This document shows positions 17,378 through 26,500 of a stretch of 64,000 bases of DNA, one piece after another. Position 1 is the stretch's first letter; every line of letters begins with the position of its first letter. The notes under the pieces were generated by a model. It was not told the origin of the DNA, made no database searches, and worked only from the letters and a program-made list of their open reading frames with translations. Origin of the DNA: Deltaproteobacteria bacterium (GTDB taxonomy: Bacteria; Desulfobacterota; Desulfobacteria; Desulfobacterales; UBA5852); assembly GCA_020444045.1 (NCBI GenBank), contig JAHLLS010000020.1:1-64000 (forward strand). Reading direction: 5' to 3'. Position numbers and translations under genes: made by a program.

Positions 17378-17680
17378 TCGAGGGCTGCGGTTTCGAAACC
17401 GTTCCGCCGGACCGTCTTTTTTAGGGAACGCTAAGCGATGTCGAAATGATAAGGTGGATCGAAAACATCTATGGATAGGACGGAGGGTGGACCGTGTCGA
17501 AGGTTCGCTCTCACCAGAGAGGCTCAAAGCACGAATCACAATGCGTAATGGATACAATTCCAAAACGTTTGGTGTACAGAAAATAGAACTTAATACAATG
17601 ACAGGGAGATAGGATGTCTGAAGGAAAATCCGTTGATGCACCGGGCCAAAATTCAACCGAATCTGCTATGGCTTAGCACC
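17378..17680. other. Intergenic region with one possible 20-aa ORF
   Basis: No clear gene lies here. One minute reading frame (17614-17676, plus strand, beginning MSEGKSVDAP) has GGGAG five bases before its ATG and a TACAAT-like -10 just upstream, but no family resemblance. It could be a leader peptide, a gene remnant, or chance. Otherwise I see nothing. Confidence 0.3.
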
Positions 17681-18094
17681 TCAGGGAACGTCTTTGGCTG
17701 TCATGCATTCAAGCGCCAGTTTTTCAAGCCAGTCGATGGCGGCCTCTTCCTGCCTGAAAAAGCGGACCTTGCATCTTGCTTCGAGGCTATGCACAGACTG
17801 CTCAGGGTCAAAGCACTGGCAGAAAAGGCGGTCCGGGAAAACATAGGCAATCCCAACCGGGAGCCTTTTCTCGGGGATTTCATTCAATAATTCTTTGAGC
17901 GTATTGGTAAACGCCTCCGGCGTATCGATCACCGTAACGCTGGAATAATCGATGAGCAGCTTGTATTCGTTTTTCCATCGGTGATCGTTGGCTAGTAAGG
18001 TGAGTCGGGACCGCATGCTTTGCTGGTCGGCTTGTCCATAAATCATAACCTTCAGCAGTGCTCTATCTTCAAAGAATTTGAATCTGTAGAACAT
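17681..18094 (-). CDS. Small cytoplasmic protein, possibly STAS/SpoIIAA-like
   Basis: The 137-residue protein has alternating strands and helices (YKLLIDYSSVTVIDTPEAF in the middle) that recall the SpoIIAA-like/STAS fold, but I cannot assign a family with confidence. GAGG is 5 bases before the ATG at 18094. It lies downstream of a PAS-SpoIIE phosphatase on the same strand, separated by a probable terminator. STAS-type anti-anti-sigma factors are the usual substrates of such phosphatases, so a functional pairing is conceivable; a conserved phosphorylatable Ser is not obvious beyond the YSS pair. Confidence 0.5.
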   Translation of the reverse strand: MFYRFKFFEDRALLKVMIYGQADQQSMRSRLTLLANDHRWKNEYKLLIDYSSVTVIDTPEAFTNTLKELLNEIPEKRLPVGIAYVFPDRLFCQCFDPEQSVHSLEARCKVRFFRQEEAAIDWLEKLALECMTAKDVP

Positions 18095-18130
18095 CGTCAC
18101 CTCGCTGAATCAATGTGTTCGAAAACACAA

Positions 18131-18162
18131 AACCCCACCTCTCTGTCTCGAGAAGCGGGGCT
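18131..18162 (-). terminator. Likely terminator after the PAS-SpoIIE gene
   Basis: A 13-bp stem with three mismatched or G-T positions (AGCCCCGCTTCTC / GAGAGGTGGGGTT) and a 6-base loop is followed on the minus strand by TTGTGTTTTC. It lies about 105 bases past the phosphatase stop. Confidence 0.55.
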
Positions 18163-18268
18163 GGCTATCGGCAATGGCATACCACACCCTTCTGATTGAA
18201 ATGCGTTTTTTAGATCTAAACGTATTCCACCAGAAACCGACTGGGAAGTCAAGGTGTCGAAGCAGTTT

Positions 18269-19885
18269 TCAGTTTCCAATGCGGTTATCGATAACCTTTA
18301 AAACGACAAGCGTTAGATCGTCCTCTGGCCTTGCATCTTGCGTAAACCGGCGTTGTTCTCGAAATACCTTTTTCAGAATTTCTTCGGCGCCCAATGAGGC
18401 ATTCCGGCGAATGATTTCCTGAACGCGTTGCTTGCCGAACATCTCACCGGCTTTATTGTGTCCCTCCCAGATGCCATCAGTACCTACGATGACTAACTGC
18501 CCCTTCTTCAAGCCGGTTTTTCGGTGTGATTGATATCGATAGGTTTCGTCCACACCTAACGCAATGCCTGCCCCCTTGAGCTCTTCGAAGTGGTCCATTT
18601 CAGGATCATATAACAAGGCTGGTTCGTGGCCCGCTCGAATCCAGTCAATGCATGGCCGAGGACCGTCAATCGTAAGATAGAAAAGGGTCATAAACTTACC
18701 GGTTCCGATGACGTCCTCGGCCAATTTTTCGTTCATGGCGTTGATAATATCGGTGATCGTACCGGGTTGAGACGATCGCATTCTTAAAAAAGCGCGAGCA
18801 GTGGTCATCAGGAGTGATGAGTCCACGCCATGTCCCGAGATGTCGCCCACCACAATGGTCAAAGGGGCTCCCCGGGCCTCGGGCTCCTCGATGAAATCAA
18901 AGTAATCGCCACCAATTTCATCACAGGGAATCATTTTCCCTGCAATCTCAAGTCCTGATATTTCAGGCGCTTTTTGCGGAAGAAGGCTTTTTTGCACTTC
19001 ACCTGCCAATGAAAGGGCTGTTTTCTGTTCGGTCAGATCGGTAATAAACGCCATATTGCCGATGACCGATCCGGCATCATCGTAAAGCGTATTGCCATGC
19101 ACCAGAACCGGAATGGTCGTACCACCTTTGGCCAGAAACCTGCTTTCAAATTCGTAGGTGGGTTGATGGAACAATTCGTTACGGTTGGCATATAAAAAAG
19201 GGCGGCTATTTTCGGCGACCATGTCAAATATACTTTGGCCGATGATGTTTGCCTTTGTCGACTTGACCAAACGGCAATAGGCATTGTTCAAGTCGGCGAC
19301 GTTAAGATCCTTATCCATGAGCAGGAAACCTTCGCCGGTGGTTTCCACGATGCGTCGATATTTCATTTCGCTATCACGCAGTTTTTCCTCCGCTGCTTTA
19401 CGGTTGCTGATGTCTACCACGATACCCTGGTGGTACCTCAGGCCGGTATCCGGGTCGTCGACAACAGAGGTGTGATCTTCGATCCATCGGACATCGCCAG
19501 CCTTGGTGATAATGCGATAAACTTGTTTATATTCCTCGATGCCTTTGTTTACGTAGGACTGAATTTCCCTTACAACTCTTTCGGTATCGTCCGGGTGGAC
19601 AATATGACGAAACATGATCTGATTGTTCATGAATTCTTCCGCCGTGTAGCCGAAACGGGAAATGTTGGGGGATACGTAGGCCATCTTGCGCTGATCCAAC
19701 GCCTCCGACGCCAGCCGGCGAAATACAATAGCGGGGCTGTGTTCAATGATCACAGCGGCGTATTTATGTATTTCTGCGGCCCGCTCCATTTGCAATAGAC
19801 GCTTTTTTAGTTGGACGACCTCCGCCTGCAAAGTGTGCAGTTCAGCAATGCGTTCCTGATTTGATCGATATTTTTCCGAGTTCAT
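18269..19885 (-). CDS. PAS-PAS-SpoIIE (RsbU-type) serine phosphatase
   Basis: The 538-residue cytoplasmic protein begins with a short coiled coil (about 8-40), followed by two PAS domains (about 45-150 with a PAC segment, and 160-275) and a PP2C-like SpoIIE domain (about 290-535). Metal-binding motifs are visible as GGDYFDF, VGDISGHG and GTDGIWE. Such proteins dephosphorylate anti-anti-sigma factors in partner-switching cascades. The ATG at 19885 is taken; a TTG start 60 bases upstream is less likely. No switch kinase or sigma factor is adjacent. Two other SpoIIE phosphatases occur in this window. Confidence 0.9.
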   Translation of the reverse strand: MNSEKYRSNQERIAELHTLQAEVVQLKKRLLQMERAAEIHKYAAVIIEHSPAIVFRRLASEALDQRKMAYVSPNISRFGYTAEEFMNNQIMFRHIVHPDDTERVVREIQSYVNKGIEEYKQVYRIITKAGDVRWIEDHTSVVDDPDTGLRYHQGIVVDISNRKAAEEKLRDSEMKYRRIVETTGEGFLLMDKDLNVADLNNAYCRLVKSTKANIIGQSIFDMVAENSRPFLYANRNELFHQPTYEFESRFLAKGGTTIPVLVHGNTLYDDAGSVIGNMAFITDLTEQKTALSLAGEVQKSLLPQKAPEISGLEIAGKMIPCDEIGGDYFDFIEEPEARGAPLTIVVGDISGHGVDSSLLMTTARAFLRMRSSQPGTITDIINAMNEKLAEDVIGTGKFMTLFYLTIDGPRPCIDWIRAGHEPALLYDPEMDHFEELKGAGIALGVDETYRYQSHRKTGLKKGQLVIVGTDGIWEGHNKAGEMFGKQRVQEIIRRNASLGAEEILKKVFREQRRFTQDARPEDDLTLVVLKVIDNRIGN

Positions 19886-20210
19886 GATTTCTGAGATTTG
19901 AGTAATGAATATGATAGTTTCAATACGCTCAACATGTCCATGCAAAGAACTTAGTCAACAGAGTCCCATGCTTTTCATCCCCAGACGGTCATCGTCGTTG
20001 GTAACGATACTTGCGTTGAGCGGTGATTCGGGCACCTATGCCGATATCGGTCCAAGGCTGCAACCGATGATAGATGAGTAGCCGCTCGCTCAGAGGATCG
20101 TGAAGCGTCGTCTCAGGCGCTATCCAAATAAAGGTCATGCTCCTAAACGGAATTTTTTATTGTGCGCATGTTGGTTCTTCGAAAAGAAATCGAATCAGAA
20201 AAAGAAAAAA
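19886..20210. other. Intergenic region, no gene seen
   Basis: About 325 bases between the phosphatase start and the terminator of the met/hdr operon. I see no reading frame with a ribosome site, tRNA or clear promoter; the upstream region of the phosphatase must lie here. Confidence 0.5.
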
Positions 20211-20237
20211 GCCCGGAGAAAAATGAATTCCCCGGGC
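20211..20237 (-). terminator. Terminator of the hdr-mvhD-met operon
   Basis: GCCCGG and CCGGGC arms enclose an AT-rich loop, and the minus strand continues into TTTTTTCTTTTTC. It lies 34 bases after the stop codon of the last operon gene. Confidence 0.8.
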
Positions 20238-20270
20238 CCTTATTGATTATGCGTTAAAATTTGACGTCGT

Positions 20271-21374
20271 TCAGGCCGACTTGCCTTCCAGCAGTTTGTC
20301 GTGCATTTGCTGTGAATACGCTTTTTTGCGATCCGAGGCCGCCTTGATGGTGCTGAATATCTTGGCGGATTTGTCGGTGGCGGTATCGGATATTTCGATG
20401 GTTTTGTCCTTGGCGTCGGCCATGATGGCACGGCCAACGGGTGAACGCGTTATGACGGTGGTCCAGCCTTCTTCCGCCCCGAGGCCGCCGAAGGAAATGT
20501 CGGCGTATTCCGCGGAATAATCCGGGCAGTAGTGGCAGGCGTAGCGCTTCATGAATTCCAGTTTTTCCAGGGGGAGCATTTTCTTCTCGCCCGTGTTTAG
20601 GCGCAGGATCAGGTGGCTGCGGAGATTGACCTTGACCACGTCCTCCCATTTGAATCCACCGATGTTCTCAAGCTCTTCTTTTTCTTTGGCATCGAATAGA
20701 AAATTGCCCGAACAGAATAGGCCTAGCGTGTAGCGAATGGAATCCGAGGGGACAACCCCCAATGCTTCGATTTTGCGCAGGGCTTTGATCTGACAGGGGG
20801 TTCCCACCAGGGCCACGCGGCGCAGGCCCTTTTGCACCATGGGACGAAATTCCTGCACCGTGGGGGCATACGTGGAGTAATCGTGCCCAAAGTGCTTCAT
20901 GCCGTGGGAGCTGTCTAGGTAGAAGCCTGCGGCATCGATGATTTCCTGGCGTGAGGTGGCCAGCCAGGGATCGCGTTCGAAGGGGCCGCTTTGCCGGGTG
21001 ACGATGGCCCCGTCGATGTGCCCCCGGTCGAAGAGATGCGCCAACAGGGCGGTCACCACGCCGCCATCGGTCGCTATGCGGCGGATGGCCGGATCGATGG
21101 CACGCGCCACGGTGGTGTCCAGCACGTGACCCATGGGGGGTTCCCATCCGGCGACCTTGCGGGTCTCCTCCTGGAGCTCGTCTATTTCCGGACAGATGCT
21201 GTAGCACAGGCCGCACTCGATGCATTTTTCCCGGTCGGCATAACGCGGTACGCCCTCTTCACTCAACTCCAGCGCACCGTAGTTGATCGAGGTGCAGAAG
21301 GTCACGCAGCCACCGCAGTGATGACAAAGCCCGGGTTTCTGGACTTCTTCAATCAGGTCTTCAAAGGTCTTCAT
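20271..21374 (-). CDS. FrhB-like F420 hydrogenase/dehydrogenase beta-subunit family protein
   Basis: This is a 367-residue iron-sulfur flavoprotein with two N-terminal ferredoxin-type motifs (CHHCGGC...C near residues 17-28 and CIECGLCYSICP near 51-62), an FrhB N-terminal segment, and the C-terminal domain with a further Cys set (ACHYCPDYSAEYADISFGG). Family members oxidise or reduce F420 or ferredoxin with FAD. It follows metF by 8 bases and closes the operon, so it probably feeds or withdraws electrons at the methylene-THF reductase/Hdr complex. Whether it uses F420 or ferredoxin is open. GGAGG lies 4 bases before the ATG. Confidence 0.88.
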   Translation of the reverse strand: MKTFEDLIEEVQKPGLCHHCGGCVTFCTSINYGALELSEEGVPRYADREKCIECGLCYSICPEIDELQEETRKVAGWEPPMGHVLDTTVARAIDPAIRRIATDGGVVTALLAHLFDRGHIDGAIVTRQSGPFERDPWLATSRQEIIDAAGFYLDSSHGMKHFGHDYSTYAPTVQEFRPMVQKGLRRVALVGTPCQIKALRKIEALGVVPSDSIRYTLGLFCSGNFLFDAKEKEELENIGGFKWEDVVKVNLRSHLILRLNTGEKKMLPLEKLEFMKRYACHYCPDYSAEYADISFGGLGAEEGWTTVITRSPVGRAIMADAKDKTIEISDTATDKSAKIFSTIKAASDRKKAYSQQMHDKLLEGKSA

Positions 21375-21382
21375 ATTGCCTC

Positions 21383-22312
21383 CTACACTTCAGGCCTGGG
21401 GTAAAGTCCAGCTGCTTCGACGATTCCCGGAACTTTTTCTTCCCACTCGATGGCCATGATGTGAAAACCCCGGACGCCCTCAACCTCTTTCAGTCGCTGG
21501 ATAGACTCGATACACATCTTGATGCCTTCCTCGGCCTGTTTTTCCTTGGGTGTATCGGCCAGGCGTTTGACCACTTCATCGGGGACATCCATGCCCGGGA
21601 CGCGGTTTTTCATGTAGCGCGCCATGCCGGCGGATTTCATTGGTGTCAGGCCGGCCATGATGGCCGTCTTTTCGTGCAGGCCCCGGTCCCGTACGCCCTT
21701 CATCCACTCCTCGAATTTGTCGAGGTTGTAGATGCATTGCGTCTGAATAAATTGAGCACCGGCGGCGACCTTCTTGGCCAGACGGGCCACCCGGATTTCA
21801 AAGGGGTCGGCAAAGGGATTGGCAGCCGCCCCCGCAAACATCTGGGGCGGGCGTTTGATGTCGTCGCCTCCCAGGAACTTGCCTTCGTCGCACATGAGCC
21901 TCACGGTCTGCAGCAGTTGCATGGAGTCCAGGTCGTGCACGTTTTGCCCCTTGCTGCTGTCGCCGAAACTCTGGTGGTCGCCTGACAGGCACAGGATATT
22001 GTTGATGTCCCAGTGGGCGGCGCCCAGGATATCGCTCTGTAAGGCGATGCGATTGCGGTCCCGCGTCACCATCTGGAGCACCGGTTCCAGCCCCATGGTC
22101 TTAAGGCGGATACAGACGGCCAGGGAGCAGGTGCGACAGACGGATGTCTGGTTGTCGGTGATATTGATGGCGTCCACGTGGTCTTTGATGATTTCGGCCT
22201 TTTCGACGATTTCCGTCGGATCGCTGCCGCGGGGAGGACCGCACTCGGACGTTACGGCAAAGTGACCCGCAGCCAGGACTTTTTCCAGTTTGCTCGGCGT
22301 TTTAGCTGTCAT
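21383..22312 (-). CDS. metF: Methylenetetrahydrofolate reductase, catalytic subunit
   Basis: This is a TIM-barrel flavoprotein of the MetF family (309 aa) that reduces 5,10-methylene-THF to 5-methyl-THF in the Wood-Ljungdahl methyl branch. Recognisable segments are TSECGPPRGSD, DAINITDNQ, CLSGDH and FIQTQCIY. The ATG at 22312 has GGAGG 9 bases upstream and overlaps metV by 11 bases, as expected for the MetFV complex. Its position beside hdrCBA and mvhD matches the acetogen arrangement, where the reductase is physically linked to the Hdr module. Confidence 0.95.
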   Translation of the reverse strand: MTAKTPSKLEKVLAAGHFAVTSECGPPRGSDPTEIVEKAEIIKDHVDAINITDNQTSVCRTCSLAVCIRLKTMGLEPVLQMVTRDRNRIALQSDILGAAHWDINNILCLSGDHQSFGDSSKGQNVHDLDSMQLLQTVRLMCDEGKFLGGDDIKRPPQMFAGAAANPFADPFEIRVARLAKKVAAGAQFIQTQCIYNLDKFEEWMKGVRDRGLHEKTAIMAGLTPMKSAGMARYMKNRVPGMDVPDEVVKRLADTPKEKQAEEGIKMCIESIQRLKEVEGVRGFHIMAIEWEEKVPGIVEAAGLYPRPEV

Positions 22313-22973
22313 GCTGCACATCCTCCCTGACCAGTTTGCGTGGGCCTCCGGCGCGATCGGAAGACCAGTCCTTGATGGGGGTGAGTTTTTCGTAGTCATC
22401 CATCTTGCCCAGCAGTTTCAAGCGGTCCACAATGAGCTGCCAGGCGCAGTCGACATCTTTGCTTATTTCGCATTTGCCGTTGGTGGAGCCCCCGCAGGGC
22501 CCGTTCATGACGCGTTTGGCACAACGGGCGATGGGACAAATACCGCCGGTCTGGGCCAGGATGCACTGGCCGCAGGCCTGACAGCGCTCCGTGTACACCC
22601 CCAACTCCTCGACCGCCCCCAGGAAAGTTGTGTTCAGGCCCGGGTAGATCGGTTTGGGGTATTTTTCGGCCATGAACTGCACCCCGATGCCGCAGGCCGT
22701 GCTCAAGACGGCGTCTGCCCATTCAACGCGATCTTCGGTTTTTTCGAAAAATTCGTGTTCGCACTGGCGTTCGATGCCGGAATCTTGAATTTCCATGTCG
22801 ACGCCTTCCTGGGTGGCCTTCATTCGCAGCAGGGACGCCAGAATTTCGGCTTCCTTGTTGCCCCCCTGCTGACACACGGCGACGCAGGTGTTGCAGCCAA
22901 ACACCAGGACCTTTTTGTGGTCTTTGATGCTCTCCCAAATTTCTTCAAGAGGTTTCTGTTCGCCCACGATCAT
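22302..22973 (-). CDS. metV: Methylenetetrahydrofolate reductase zinc/iron-sulfur subunit
   Basis: MetV (223 aa) is the partner of short MetF proteins in acetogens and sulfate reducers. The N-terminal part carries FGCNTC, and the C-terminal MetF-P domain carries a dense Cys set (CQACGQC, CPIARC, NGPCGG). It connects MetF to the electron-supplying Hdr proteins. The ATG at 22973 overlaps the stop of the selenoprotein mvhD gene (ATGA), which places the true end of mvhD here and supports read-through of its internal TGA. Confidence 0.92.
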   Translation of the reverse strand: MIVGEQKPLEEIWESIKDHKKVLVFGCNTCVAVCQQGGNKEAEILASLLRMKATQEGVDMEIQDSGIERQCEHEFFEKTEDRVEWADAVLSTACGIGVQFMAEKYPKPIYPGLNTTFLGAVEELGVYTERCQACGQCILAQTGGICPIARCAKRVMNGPCGGSTNGKCEISKDVDCAWQLIVDRLKLLGKMDDYEKLTPIKDWSSDRAGGPRKLVREDVQHDS

Positions 22974-23479
22974 GGCTGTTTTCTCCTTTCCTGCGCCTGA
23001 ATAGCAAGCCGTATGGGAGAAGGACCGAGTTTCTGGATCCTTTCCGTGAATTCGTTGCAGATTTCCGCCCACCTTGGCCCCATGGCGGCCGACAAATTAT
23101 ACATGGCAAGTCGTTCGGGATCGATGCCGACTTTGGGGAGAACGGTTTTCAGGTAGTTGACGCGCTTGGCAGCATTGAGATTTCCTTCCAGGAAATGGCA
23201 TTGGCCCTCCAGTCAGCCGGCGACGAACAAGCCGTCCACCCCCCTTTCAAATGCGCGCAGCACATAGCTGTGATCCAGTTTGCCCGTACAGGGCATGCGG
23301 ATGATTTTGACGTTGTGGGCATAGGACAACCGCATGACGCCGGCCAGATCGGCTGCGGCGAAGGCACAGTAATGGCAGGCAAACGCGAGAATGCTGGGGT
23401 CCCAATCAGGCGGGGTCTCCCTCAAGGGCTCAATGGAGGGGATTTCCTCCGCGACGGCCGCTTGCGCTTGTACGGTCAT
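22970..23479 (-). CDS. mvhD: MvhD-like iron-sulfur protein, selenocysteine-containing (TGA at 23213-23215)
   Basis: MvhD passes electrons from a donor to HdrA through a [2Fe-2S] cluster. The frame from ATG 23479 reads LAFACHYCAFAAADLAG and MPCTGKLD, meets TGA at codon 89, then runs on in the same frame for 80 codons (LEGQCHFLEGN, VGIDPERLA, NEFTERIQKLGP) to a stop overlapping metV. The TGA replaces the Cys of the family motif VAGCxxGxCH, giving VAGUxxGxCH, and the whole C-terminal half is typical MvhD. A stem-loop suited to a bacterial SECIS starts 16 bases downstream. Methanococcal VhuD is a known selenoprotein of the same family. The total of 169 residues is normal for MvhD, whereas stopping at TGA would remove half. 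GGGAG precedes the ATG. Confidence 0.93.
23180..23196 (-). promoter_or_regulatory. Candidate SECIS hairpin of mvhD
   Basis: Sixteen bases after the TGA the message can form a 6-bp stem ATTTCC/GGAAAT with loop TGGAA. The loop lies 22-26 bases from the TGA with G as its second base, which fits the position and loop rule for bacterial SECIS elements. Confidence 0.6.
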
Positions 23480-23520
23480 GGTGATCGTTCTCCCTGTGGG
23501 TGTGATTAATGGTTGTTCAT

Positions 23521-26500
23521 TTACGCCTTCTCTAAGACGTCTTCCGTGGCGGCATCGATCATGGCGTGAATCTGTTGATCCGTGAAGTTGTTCACCTGGA
23601 ACGCCTTGGCCGGACAGATGCCGGCGCAGATGCCGCAGCCGGTGCAGATGACTTCGTTGTGGCTCACCTTGCCGTCCTCGTCGATAAAGGGCGAACCGAA
23701 AGGACATACCCGGAAGCACGCCAGGCAGGACATGCAGATGTCCCGGTTGTGTTTGGAGATGATGCCCGAAACGCTCAGCCGGTTGTGGGAGAGCAGTACC
23801 CCCGCTCGCCCGGCCGCGGCCAGGGCCTGGCTGATGGTTTCATCCAGATTCTTGGGAGCATGCGCCAAGCCGGCCACATAGAGCCCCTCGCTCGGGAAAT
23901 CCACCGGCCGCAGTTTGACGTGGGCTTCCAGGAAGAATCCATCCGGGTTGCGGGTGAGCTTGTATTGCTTGCCCACTTTTTCCGTCAGCGGGTGGGGCCG
24001 CAACCCGGTGGAGAGGACGACCACATCGGGAAAGAGGCGAATATCCTGGTTCAGTACGTAGTCAAAAGCCGTGACCTGGAGACGCTCGCCGCCGGTCTCC
24101 ACCTGGGGTTTGTTCTCCGGCACAAACCGGACGAAGAGGACCCCGATTTCGCGGGCCTTCTGGTAGTAGTCCTCGCGCAGGCCATAGGTGCGGATATCGC
24201 GGTAGAGAATCGTGACCTGGGCGGACGGTGATTTCTCCTTGATGGCGATGGCGTTTTTAATCGCGTCCTGGCAGCAGACCCGCGAACAGTAGTTCAGCGG
24301 CTCCTCACGGGATCCGACACACTGGATCATGAGATAGTGTTTGCGGCCCGGGTCGAGCCCTTCGGCAATCTGTTTTTCCAGGTCGCGCTGGGTAATGACG
24401 CGGTCGCTGTCTTTGTAGCCGTACTCTTCGGGTTCATACTCGGCGCCGCCGGTTGCCACCACAATGGCGCCATGGTCGAATTTATCGCCGTTCGCCAGCG
24501 TTGTTTTAAAGCCGCCCACAAACCCGCCGGTGGTGGCCACTTCCGTTCCCAGGTGGACATTGATCTTGGGGTGGTTTTCCACGGCCGCGATTTTTTCTTT
24601 GACGAAGGCCTGGACGTCGCTGCCGTCCAGGGTACGGTAGACATTCCCGGCCAGGCCGCCCAAGCGGTTATCCTTTTCCACGATATGGATATCGAATCCC
24701 TGGTCCGCCAGGGCGATGGCCGACGTCATGCCGGCCACACCGCCGCCGATGACCATGGCGCCCGGTGTGACGGGTACCGAATCGGTTTCAACCGGCTGCA
24801 GGTAGCGGGCCTTGGCCACGTTCATTTTGACGATCTCGGTGGCTTTTTTGGTGGCAATCGCCTTCTGCCCCATATGGCACCAGCTGCACTGCTCGCGAAT
24901 GTCAGCCAGTTCGAACAGGTATTTGTTCAGCCCGACTTCCCGGATGGTGTCCTGAAAGAGCGGGGCATGGGTGCGGGGCGTGCAGGAGGCAACGATGACA
25001 CGGTTGAGCTTGTGCTCGTTGATCAGTTCTTTTATTTTTTCCTGACCGTCGGGCGCACAGGCGTACATCAGATCATCGGAATACGCCACGTTCGGCACGG
25101 AGCGCATTTCTTCCGCGACGCCCTTGACATCCACGGTCTGCGAAATGTTAATCCCGCAGTGGCAGACAAAGACACCGATGCGCGGCTCTTCGCCGGCCAC
25201 CTCCTTTTCATCGGGCAGTTCCTGGACGGTGATCTCGGTTCCCCGGGCTTCCCCCAGCAGGGCCATGCTGCGACCGGCCACGGCGCTGCCCTGGGCCACG
25301 GTCTCGGGGATGTCCTTGGGCCCCTGGTAGGTGCCGGTGACGTAAATCCCGGGCCGGGTGGTTTCGACGGGTCCGAAGGCCGTCGTCTTGGCAAAGCCGT
25401 GGATGTTGGGTTCGATACCGAAGGTGCGGGCAAATTCGGCCGCGTCGGCATGGGGTTGAAACCCGATGGAGAGCACCACCAGGTCGAAGATCTCTTCGAT
25501 CAGGGTGCCGTCTTCGGCGGCAAAGCGCAGAATCAGGCTGCCGGTGTCCGGGTCTTCCTTGACGTCGGAGATCATGGTGCGGCGGTAGACCACACCGTAT
25601 TGGTCTTTGGCGCGATCGACGTATTTGTCGAAGTCTTTGCCGAAGGCCCGCATTTCCATATAAAAAACAGTTGGTTGAATGCTGCCGTCGTGTTCCTTGG
25701 CGATGACGGCCTGTTTGGTGGCGTACATGCAGCATACCGACGAGCACCAGGGGTTGGCGTTGTGGGGATCCCGCGATCCGACACACTGGATCCAGGCTAC
25801 TTTGCGGGGGTGTCTTTCGTCGGAGGGGCGTTTGATTTCACCGGCGAAGGGGCCGGAGGCCGATAGAATGCGCTCGAACTGCAGCGAGGTGACCACATTG
25901 GGCCAGCGTCCAAAGCCCAATTCGGGGCGTATTTTAGGATTGTAGCGATCCGCGCCGGGGCTCAGGATGATGGCGCCGACCTGGAGCTGGTAATCTTTTT
26001 CGGTATCGTCGAAATTGATGGCGTTGGCGTCGCAGAACTTCACACAGGCCTTGCATCGGCCGCGCTGAAGATAAAGGCAGTTGACCGGATCGATGACGCG
26101 CGTATTGGGCACGGCCTGGGGCAGCAGGGAGTAAATGGCTTTACGCTTGCTCAGGCCCTGTTCGAACTCGCTCACGACCAATTTCGGGCATTTTTTTTCA
26201 CATGCGCCACAGCCGGTGCATTTCTCGGCGTCCACATAGCGGGGCTGCTCGTGCACCGTGACGGTGAAATCCCCTGGTTCGCCTTCGACAGCGGTGACTT
26301 CGGAAAGGGTGTGCAGCACGATGTTGGGATGGCGGCCGACCTCCACCATTTTGGGCGATATCATGCACATGGAGCAGTCGCCGGTGGGAAATGTCTTGTC
26401 CAGCATGGACATGGTCCCGCCGATGGAAGGATCCTTCTGGATCATGTGGACCTTGAAGCCGCTGTCCGCCAGATCGAGCGCGGCCTGCATCCCGCCGATG

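Noticed and set aside
18097..18279. A 60-codon minus-strand frame between the STAS-like gene and the phosphatase
   Set aside because: It runs through the probable terminator hairpin and has no ribosome site or family likeness.
23213..23719. mvhD as a truncated gene or pseudogene ending at the TGA
   Set aside because: The same frame continues with conserved MvhD sequence and no shift, and the only change is Cys-to-TGA at one position with a SECIS-like hairpin.
24337..25866. A 509-codon plus-strand frame opposite hdrA
   Set aside because: It mirrors the hdrA coding sequence, has shadow-like composition and no ribosome site.
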